Part shown: positions 6,799 to 11,784 of the stretch, piece after piece | Layout of the letters: each line of letters begins with the position of its first letter | Numbering within the stretch: the stretch's first letter is position 1 | Notes under the pieces: generated by a model | Seen by the model: only the letters and a program-made list of their open reading frames with translations | The model's database searches: none | Told to the model about the DNA's origin: nothing | Assembly (NCBI GenBank): GCA_037130425.1 | Contig: JBAXTB010000171.1 | Location: 1 to 11,784, forward strand | Direction of reading: 5' to 3' | DNA: 11,784 nt | DNA from: M3007 sp037130425 | GTDB lineage: Bacteria; Bacteroidota; Bacteroidia; Chitinophagales; Saprospiraceae | Translations under genes and position numbers: made by a program

Positions 6799-7059
6799 AT
6801 GAAAGTACTCAAAATTGCGGAAGAGGATGTTGCCGATAAAATCGACACCTTGTATATTTTGGATCTGTTTCGACATGTTGACAGGGTGGCGATCACCTTT
6901 ATGTGTACAAAAGATGGGCGCACGGTAGACGATTGGGTGGATGAAAACGGGCATCATTTCGTAATCCGACTGCCCTATTTGGACGTAAAAGAAATGACCG
7001 ATGTTAAACCATTTATGCTTGCCAAAGTGCAGGAACGCCTTTTGAGTCTTGACCTTTAA
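6799..7059 (+). CDS. Small protein of unknown function (86 residues)
   Basis: I do not recognise this protein. It has 86 residues, no signal peptide and no membrane segment, so it is probably cytoplasmic. It is acidic and mixed in secondary structure: an N-terminal strand and helix (MKVLKIAEEDVADKIDTLYILDLF as broken parts), a strand pair around RVAITFMCTKDG (29-40), then DDWVDENGHHFVIRLPYLDVKE, and a C-terminal helix ending LAKVQERLLSLDL. There is one cysteine (Cys36) and a His pair (52-53), with no clear metal site. Reality as a gene is supported by the TACATTTG promoter element just upstream, an ATG start, and close spacing to the next gene. Confidence 0.75.
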   Translation: MKVLKIAEEDVADKIDTLYILDLFRHVDRVAITFMCTKDGRTVDDWVDENGHHFVIRLPYLDVKEMTDVKPFMLAKVQERLLSLDL

Positions 7060-7876
7060 AAATGCAACATTGAGATACTTAAAATTTGTCACGCTCGCCC
7101 TGTTTATCCTGCCGGCGCAATTGTTTTGCCAGGTAAGGCCCTTGCGCCACGCGCATGCGCACAATGATTACGCGCACAAGCGTCCTTTGCTGGATGCGCT
7201 TGACAACGGATTTACGGAAGTAGAGGCCGATATTTTCCTGATAGACGGCGAATTATATGTTGCGCATACCCGACCGCTTCGGAAAGATAGCGCCAAGACC
7301 CTGCGCAACCTCTACCTCCGACCCTTGCAGGCGCGTATTTTGGCCAACAAAGGCAGGGTTTATCCAAATGACCCCGGCTTTTTTTACCTGATGATCGATT
7401 TTAAAACAGCGGGCGAACCGACTTATCAGGTACTCCGAGAGCAATTGCAAGCCTTTCAATCCATCATCAGCATGGTGCGCGACAGCAGCGACGAAGCGGA
7501 TAAACCCGTTAAGATTTTTATTTCCGGTCGAAGGCCAAGTTTGGAACTTATTCAAAAAGACGCCTTCAAACCGGCTGCCTTGGACGGTTTGCCGAGCGAC
7601 CTTGGCCGCGGTATACCGACTGCGCTCATGCCGGTCGTCAGCACCGATTACAGCAATGTGTTGCATTGGAACGGCAAAGGCGATGTTGACCCGGCCGAAT
7701 TGCAGCGCTTAAAAGATCTGGTTCAAAAAGCCCACGCCGAAGGGAAAAAAGTCAGGCTTTGGGCCGCGCCGGACAATCCGAAGATGTGGGGGTTTTTACG
7801 CGATCAGGGCGTTGATTTGATCAATTCGGATAAATTGAAGGCGTTGCGGGCGTTTTTGTTGGAGCGCGGGGAGTAG
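7049..7876 (+). CDS. Exported PI-PLC/GDPD-like phosphodiesterase
   Basis: Protein of up to 275 residues from the PI-PLC/glycerophosphodiester phosphodiesterase TIM-barrel superfamily, of the AIM6-like uncharacterised type. The start has no ATG. The furthest TTG is at 7049, overlapping the previous stop. The in-frame TTG at 7070 gives MRYLKFVTLALFILPAQLFCQ, a cleaner signal peptide 10 bp after that stop, and I prefer it (268 residues). Family marks, in the 7049 numbering: HAHNDYAHKRPLLDAL (36-51, His36/His38), VEADIFL (58-64, Glu59 and Asp61, metal-binding), and VAHT (His73, second catalytic His). Later LMIDFK and a C-terminal VRLWAAPDNPKMWGFLRDQGVDLINSD (split parts) match the barrel's last strands. 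It probably cleaves a phosphodiester of a lipid head group or similar in the periplasm; the substrate is unknown. Confidence 0.85.
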   Translation: MTFKNATLRYLKFVTLALFILPAQLFCQVRPLRHAHAHNDYAHKRPLLDALDNGFTEVEADIFLIDGELYVAHTRPLRKDSAKTLRNLYLRPLQARILANKGRVYPNDPGFFYLMIDFKTAGEPTYQVLREQLQAFQSIISMVRDSSDEADKPVKIFISGRRPSLELIQKDAFKPAALDGLPSDLGRGIPTALMPVVSTDYSNVLHWNGKGDVDPAELQRLKDLVQKAHAEGKKVRLWAAPDNPKMWGFLRDQGVDLINSDKLKALRAFLLERGE

Positions 7877-7969
7877 GGGCGCGTAGGGTTTATTCCAAAA
7901 TTTTGATTGTTTTAAATATTTGGCCCCTTTATATGTTTTTTCGGCGCCCTTAAAAGACCTTTGCCCTCA

Positions 7970-9994
7970 ATGGATCATTTTACCCAACTCCTCAGTCTGC
8001 TGCGGCAGGAAAAAGAGGAAGACCTTGAGCAGTTTTTGAAAGCGGTGCGGCTGCGGCCCCTCGGCGAGCGCGTGGAACAGGGTTACACCTGGTACCCGCT
8101 CAATGTGTTGCAAACGGGTTTTGCCCTTGGCGAAAAAGCCTTTGTCGTGGTGGAACGTACAACCCGCCTCAACGAACCGCACCAGTTGCGTGCTGGCCAA
8201 ACCGTGCGTTTTTTTACCAATCAGGAACATGTAGACCAGCCGGAAAAACAAGGAGTCATTAATTATGTGGAACGCAACCGCATGAAAATCATCCTCAATG
8301 CCCGCGATGTACCAGACTGGATCAATATGGGGCAATTGGGCGTTGATATGCTGTTTGACGACCGCAGTTACCTCGAAATGGAGCGCGCTTTGCAAAAAGT
8401 GATGCAAGCCAAGGGGGACCGACTGGCGGAATTGCGGAATATCCTGTCGCCGCCCGCCAAAGGAGGCAAATCCCCGCGTCCATCCTTTGATCCCGATGAT
8501 GCGCACGAGGCTTTACCCGCCGAACTGGAACAATCGCTCAATCCATCACAGATAGCGGCCGTACGCAGCATCCTCCATGCCCGCGATGTGGCGGTGATTC
8601 ACGGTCCGCCGGGCACGGGTAAAACTACGACGCTGGTGGCTGCGATCAAACTGCTTTGCACGCGCGAAAGCACGGTTTTGGTAACAGCGCCGAGCAACAC
8701 GGCGGCTGATTTGCTCACCGAGCGTTTAGCCGATCAGGGCATTGAGGTGGTGCGCGTGGGCAATGTCAGTCGGGTAGATGACAAGGTAATGGGGCATACG
8801 CTGGATTCGATTTTGAGCAGGCATCCGGAAAGTAAAAACATTAAAAAAGTAAAAATTGAAGCCGCTGAATGTCGGCGGCAGGCGCATAAATTTAAACGCA
8901 GTTTCGGCCACGAAGAACGTCGCGAACGGGAGCACCTGAAAAAAATGGCCCGCGACCTGGAAGCCTGGGCTAATACGCTGGAAAACAGGCTGGTAGATGA
9001 AATTTTAAGTGGCGCGCAAGCCATTACCTGCACGCTCGTGGGCGCGGGGCATCCCTTGTTGGAACGTTATAAATTCCGCACCTGCGTGATTGACGAGGCG
9101 GCGCAAGCCCTGGAGCCGGCCACCTGGATTCCCATCCTGAAAAGCAGTAGGGTAGTGTTGGCGGGCGACCCGTTTCAACTCCCGCCGACGGTCAAAAGTA
9201 TGGACGCATCCCGCAATGGTTTAAGCGCCACGTTGATCGAACGCTGCGTCGAAAGCATACCCGAAGCCGTGAATTTGTTGACGGTGCAATACCGGATGCA
9301 CGGCGCCATCATGGGCTTTTCGAACCGTTATTTTTACCAAGATGCCTTGCAAGCGCACACGTCCGTGCGGGAGCGACGCTTAGTGGCTTTGAGTCCGGAC
9401 GGCGAAACCGCTACCGTTTTTGATCCCGTGGTGTTTGTTGACACGGCTGGAACCGGTTTTGAAGAAAAAATACAAGCCGCCGGGGGCAACTCCTCGCGCG
9501 CGCTCAGCCGTTACAACCCCGACGAGGCATTGCTGGTGCGCGAGCATTTGTTACAATTATTGGATTCGTTTTCGCCGGAATTCCGGCCCAGCATCGGTAT
9601 TTTATCGCCTTACCGGGAGCAGGTGAACTATTTGGAACAACTGATCCGCGAGGATGCGCAACTCGCCGGTTTTTTGAGTACAAAAAAAGACGCTTCGTCG
9701 CCCGACCAGGCGCTTTCACCCCAACATAACCTAATCACCATCAATACGATAGACGGGTTTCAGGGTCAGGAACGCGATGTAATTTACCTGAGTTTGGTAC
9801 GCTCAAATCCCAAAAACGAAATCGGCTTTTTGTCCGATTACCGGCGTATGAACGTGGCCATGACCCGCGCCAGAATGTTGCTGGTGGTCATCGGTGACTC
9901 GGCGACGATCGGGAATAATAAGTTTTACGCGTCGTTTTTGGAGTATTGTGAAAAGGAAGGGTTGTATCAGACGGCTTGGGAGTATATGAAGTAG
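7970..9994 (+). CDS. Superfamily 1 DNA/RNA helicase, UPF1/IGHMBP2-like
   Basis: ATP-driven helicase of 674 residues, cytoplasmic. The ATG at 7970 is preferred over an in-frame TTG at 7961. Residues about 1-150 form the beta-barrel region that precedes the motor in SMUBP-2-type helicases. Motor motifs are complete: Q-type LNPSQIAAV, Walker A GPPGTGKT (212-219), VTAPSNTAADLL (motif Ia), Walker B VIDEAAQALEP (Asp375, Glu376), GDPFQLPPTV (motif III), VQYRMHGAIMGFSN (motif IV), TINTIDGFQGQERDVIYLS (motif V), and RRMNVAMTRAR (motif VI). A charged, Lys/Arg/Glu-rich helical insert lies between motifs Ia and II (about 275-345), as in UPF1-like proteins. No nuclease domain is fused. Many Bacteroidota carry one such gene as a housekeeping enzyme, so it need not be part of a defence cluster. 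It probably unwinds nucleic acid 5' to 3'. Confidence 0.93.
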   Translation: MDHFTQLLSLLRQEKEEDLEQFLKAVRLRPLGERVEQGYTWYPLNVLQTGFALGEKAFVVVERTTRLNEPHQLRAGQTVRFFTNQEHVDQPEKQGVINYVERNRMKIILNARDVPDWINMGQLGVDMLFDDRSYLEMERALQKVMQAKGDRLAELRNILSPPAKGGKSPRPSFDPDDAHEALPAELEQSLNPSQIAAVRSILHARDVAVIHGPPGTGKTTTLVAAIKLLCTRESTVLVTAPSNTAADLLTERLADQGIEVVRVGNVSRVDDKVMGHTLDSILSRHPESKNIKKVKIEAAECRRQAHKFKRSFGHEERREREHLKKMARDLEAWANTLENRLVDEILSGAQAITCTLVGAGHPLLERYKFRTCVIDEAAQALEPATWIPILKSSRVVLAGDPFQLPPTVKSMDASRNGLSATLIERCVESIPEAVNLLTVQYRMHGAIMGFSNRYFYQDALQAHTSVRERRLVALSPDGETATVFDPVVFVDTAGTGFEEKIQAAGGNSSRALSRYNPDEALLVREHLLQLLDSFSPEFRPSIGILSPYREQVNYLEQLIREDAQLAGFLSTKKDASSPDQALSPQHNLITINTIDGFQGQERDVIYLSLVRSNPKNEIGFLSDYRRMNVAMTRARMLLVVIGDSATIGNNKFYASFLEYCEKEGLYQTAWEYMK

Positions 9995-10013
9995 GATTTG
10001 TTTGTAATAATGC

Positions 10014-10043
10014 TTGACTGTTGCTACTTTTCCTGTATTTTTG
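10014..10043 (+). promoter_or_regulatory. Consensus Bacteroidota promoter for the xisH cassette
   Basis: TTG at 10014-10016, a 19-bp spacer, then TATTTTTG (10036-10043), an exact fit to TTG-N17-23-TAnnTTTG. The ATG of xisH begins 9 bp after the -7 element, so the transcript would start almost at the start codon and be leaderless or nearly so. This is the best promoter in the window and marks the cassette as a separate transcription unit from the helicase. Confidence 0.75.
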
Positions 10044-10051
10044 CGTAAAAG

Positions 10052-10468
10052 ATGCCTAAAAAAGACCTATATCACGATCTAGTACGACTTGCGCTTGAAA
10101 AAGACGGTTGGAATATCACGCATGATCCAATGCGTTTTAGATGGCGTGGACGAACAATTTGGCCGGATTTAGGTGTTGAGAAAATAATTGCTGCAGAGCG
10201 TGGGACCGAACAAATCGCTGTAGAAATAAAAAGTTTTACTACGATTGCTGTGATGGCTTCTTTTTATGAAGCAATTGGCCAATACGATGTTTATGTTACA
10301 GCTTTATCAGAGTTAGATCCCGGCAGAAAAGTAGTTCTGGCAGTACCACAAAACGCTTATGATGACTTTTTCTCAACAGAATTTGTCCAAACGATCATAA
10401 GCACTAAGGGCATTTCACTATTAGTCTATGATCCTCAACAAGTTACAATAACATTATGGATAAAATAG
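10052..10468 (+). CDS. xisH: XisH family protein, PD-(D/E)XK nuclease-like
   Basis: Protein of 138 residues matching XisH (PF08814), first described as a factor needed for excision of the fdxN element in Anabaena. The sequence carries a restriction-endonuclease-like core: Asp39 in IWPDLGVE, then Glu58-Ile59-Lys60 in AVEIKSF, the PD-(D/E)XK triad, and Gln77-Tyr81 in GQYDVY, which has the QxxxY spacing of RecB/Cas4-type nucleases. All metal-binding positions look intact, so it may be an active nuclease, although I know of no settled activity for the family. Length is normal. It overlaps xisI by 13 bp, the usual pairing. No XisF-type recombinase is visible, so excision of an element is not supported here. 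Its A+T content is clearly higher than that of the helicase gene, suggesting transfer. Confidence 0.93.
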   Translation: MPKKDLYHDLVRLALEKDGWNITHDPMRFRWRGRTIWPDLGVEKIIAAERGTEQIAVEIKSFTTIAVMASFYEAIGQYDVYVTALSELDPGRKVVLAVPQNAYDDFFSTEFVQTIISTKGISLLVYDPQQVTITLWIK

Positions 10469-10794
10469 CAATTTATCAAAACCTTATTTTGAAGATCCTT
10501 GAATCTTATTCATCCATTCCTCCATCTTATCCTACAACGCTCAAGGATGAAGTTGTGGCAGACAAACAAGGCAATCATTTCCAACTTTTAACGCTAGGAT
10601 GGGAAAACGGTCGTTTTATTCATGAAACCGTATTTCACCTTGATATAATTGACGGGAAAATTTGGATTCAACAAAATAATACGGAAGCAGATATTGCACA
10701 AGAATTAGTTGATCTCGGCGTTCCCAAAACAGATATTGTAATTGGATTTCAAAAACCGGAATTGAGGGCATTGTCGGGTTATGCACAATCATGA
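10456..10794 (+). CDS. xisI: XisI family protein
   Basis: Protein of 112 residues of the XisI family (PF08869), the regular partner of XisH. Recognised from the whole pattern: an N-terminal helix (MDKIAIYQNLILKILESY), DEVVADKQGNHFQLLTLGW (31-49), ETVFHLDIIDGKIWIQQNNTE (57-77, split parts), DIAQELVDLGVPKTDIVIGF (79-98) and the closing PELRALSGYA. It is an alpha/beta protein with no catalytic motif. A binding or controlling role toward XisH is the natural inference, since the two almost always occur together and overlap. The start is fixed by the overlap with xisH, and its stop overlaps the next start (ATGA), so all three genes are translationally coupled. Confidence 0.93.
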   Translation: MDKIAIYQNLILKILESYSSIPPSYPTTLKDEVVADKQGNHFQLLTLGWENGRFIHETVFHLDIIDGKIWIQQNNTEADIAQELVDLGVPKTDIVIGFQKPELRALSGYAQS

Positions 10795-11009
10795 TTACAA
10801 ATCAGTGCCACAGTATAATGAAACTTCGTGTAGCAATTGAACTATTTCAGGATAACAAGGTGACGCTCGTTCAAGCAAGCCAGATCGCCGGGTTGCATCA
10901 ATCCCAATTTCAAAAAGAGATCGCCAGGCGGAAAATTCCTATACATTACGATATAGATGATTTTGAGGCTGATTTGAAAACTTTAAATATTGTATTTAGC
11001 GTTAGATGA
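10791..11009 (+). CDS. UPF0175 family small protein, antitoxin-like
   Basis: Protein of 72 residues similar to UPF0175 (PF03683): KLRVAIELFQDNKVTLVQAS (11-30), QIAGLHQSQFQKEIARR (31-47), then IPIHYDIDDFEADLKTL (49-65). The central part is an HTH-like helical pair. The family is common beside PIN-domain or DUF3368 toxins and is treated as antitoxin-like. No such toxin follows here, and the protein instead joins xisH-xisI. The start at 10791 overlaps the xisI stop by 4 bp; Met10 (10818) is an alternative and begins close to the conserved part. The N-terminal strand usual in longer members is short or missing, so it may bind a different partner or be a shortened form. The role in this cassette is unknown. 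Confidence 0.85.
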   Translation: MITNQCHSIMKLRVAIELFQDNKVTLVQASQIAGLHQSQFQKEIARRKIPIHYDIDDFEADLKTLNIVFSVR

Positions 11010-11116
11010 TTTGTTCTAAGCTGCTGAATTTCAAAGGGTACTCATCAGATAACTCAAAGTCACGATCGCGAGCATTTCAGATAATATAAACACTGAGAAG
11101 CCTCGATTTATATCGA
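11010..11116 (-). other. Intergenic stretch with a possible decayed reading frame
   Basis: No complete gene. On the minus strand, one frame reads, between two stops, as ARDRDFELSDEYPLKFSSL plus EQII, ending in TAA at about 11006-11008. It is preceded by an in-frame TGA and then LSVYII. The charged, regular composition looks protein-like rather than random, so it could be the tail of a broken gene left by a rearrangement. It has no start codon and is very short, so chance remains likely. No terminator is evident between the two converging genes here. Confidence 0.2.
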
Positions 11117-11784
11117 CTACTCGCCGGCAAAATCATCAAGTTCACGTTCCAGATCCTCAATGCTTGGCAAAACATCTTTCAGGTTTTCCGGCAGTGTGTG
11201 CGTCAGAACATATTCTGCTACGCCCAGCGGCTTGTTGATATCACGCAAGGCATATTCCACAACTGGTCGTTTTCCGGCTTCCCGGCATAAAATAAGCCCG
11301 ATTGTAGCTTGGTCAGGCTCGGTGCGCAACAGATCATCGGCGGCCGAGCAATAGAAATTGAGTTTACCGGCATATTCAGGTTTAAATTTTCCACCTTTCA
11401 AATCAACCACCACATAACAATGCAAACGAGTGTGGTAAAAAAGCAGGTCGATAAAATAATCGTCGTCCGCAATAGTGATTTTGTATTGCCGTCCGACCAA
11501 AGCAAAACCCTGGCCCAATTCCATGAGCACTTTTTCTGCATGGCGAAGCATGGCATTTTCAACTTCGCGCTCTTGCGCGTCATCGCCAATGTTTAAAAAG
11601 TCGAAATTGTATGGGTTTTTGAACAATTCTATTGCAAGGTCGCTTTGAGGTTTGGGTAAGGTAAACTCAAAGTTGGTAATGGCTTTCCCTTGACGCGCGT
11701 ACAGGTTTTGCTTCATTTGTGACACCAGCGCGTCTCTACTCCAGTTGTTTTGAACTGTTTTTTTGAGGTAAAAGATTGCTTCGG
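11117..11784 (-). CDS. YhcG/DUF1016-family PD-(D/E)XK nuclease, C-terminal part
   Basis: Partial gene: the frame stays open to the right edge, so the true start lies outside the window. About 221 codons are visible, beginning EAIFYLKKTVQNNWSRDALV, against roughly 340-380 for full family members, so the N-terminal DUF1016_N domain is mostly missing. What is seen is the end of that domain and the C-terminal YhcG nuclease domain (PF06250): RQGKAITNFEFTLP, QSDLAIELFKNPYNFDFL, then the nuclease core with Asp112 in YFIDLLFY, Asp127-x-Lys129 in VVVDLKGGKFKPEYAGKLNFY (split parts), and ATIGLILCRE. The catalytic residues look intact. The GTG at 11725 is not the start because homology continues upstream of it. 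The family is often seen near restriction-modification and other defence genes. It converges on the xisH cassette. Confidence 0.92.
   Translation of the reverse strand, partial: EAIFYLKKTVQNNWSRDALVSQMKQNLYARQGKAITNFEFTLPKPQSDLAIELFKNPYNFDFLNIGDDAQEREVENAMLRHAEKVLMELGQGFALVGRQYKITIADDDYFIDLLFYHTRLHCYVVVDLKGGKFKPEYAGKLNFYCSAADDLLRTEPDQATIGLILCREAGKRPVVEYALRDINKPLGVAEYVLTHTLPENLKDVLPSIEDLERELDDFAGE

Noticed and set aside
7967..8506. Minus-strand open frame of 179 codons opposite the helicase N-terminus
   Set aside because: Shadow of the helicase, with low-complexity composition and no independent promoter.
10052..11009. An fdxN-like excision element
   Set aside because: Only the XisH and XisI homologues are present; no site-specific recombinase or paired attachment-like repeats are visible in the window.
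11117..11725. YhcG-like gene starting at the GTG at 11725
   Set aside because: The frame stays open and family-like (NNWSRDALV) upstream to the window edge, so that codon is internal.

Overview
The window looks like chromosomal DNA from a member of the Bacteroidota, probably a Saprospiria or Chitinophagia type (inferred, no search run). Two secreted proteins end in type IX secretion (T9SS) C-terminal sorting domains of the 'VFPNP ... NGVYF' kind. There is a LytS-like histidine kinase with a LytTR regulator. Several promoters fit the Bacteroidota -7 element TAnnTTTG, and Shine-Dalgarno sites are mostly weak or absent.

Layout. (1) 1-75: five 15-bp tandem repeats, running off the left edge. (2) 220-1928: a LytS/YehU-type sensor kinase and its LytTR response regulator, overlapping by 4 bp. 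(3) 2085-5477: an apparent three-gene export operon. It holds a T9SS-targeted protein of unknown function, a T9SS-targeted multicopper oxidase with all four copper motifs, and a membrane-anchored or exported thioredoxin-like protein with a CNHC motif. (4) 5489-5732: a gene-free stretch of nested inverted repeats between convergent genes, probably a MITE or IS remnant. (5) 5737-6759: an XRE-family repressor-like gene on the minus strand, divergent from a small membrane-anchored protein with GIY-YIG-like residues. Between them is a perfect 13-bp inverted repeat next to a consensus -7 element, which looks like an operator. (6) 6799-7876: an 86-residue orphan protein and an exported PI-PLC/GDPD-like phosphodiesterase. 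(7) 7970-9994: a UPF1/IGHMBP2-like superfamily 1 helicase. (8) 10014-11009: a more A+T-rich, tightly overlapping xisH-xisI-UPF0175 cassette with its own strong promoter. (9) 11117-11784: the C-terminal part of a YhcG/DUF1016 PD-(D/E)XK nuclease on the minus strand, cut by the right edge.

How it fits together. The left part is ordinary signalling and secretion biology, although the pairing of an outer-surface multicopper oxidase with an exported CxxC protein is worth attention. From about 5.5 kb onward the window looks more like an accessory region: a mobile-element relic, an autoregulated XRE pair, a helicase, and two different PD-(D/E)XK nuclease families. XisH and XisI were first known as excision factors for the cyanobacterial fdxN element. 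Here no recombinase is visible and they are joined to a UPF0175 protein, a family often found as an antitoxin. That makes 10014-11009 the best candidate for a poorly described system. No tRNA, rRNA or CRISPR was seen. No gene-free stretch exceeds 300 bases.
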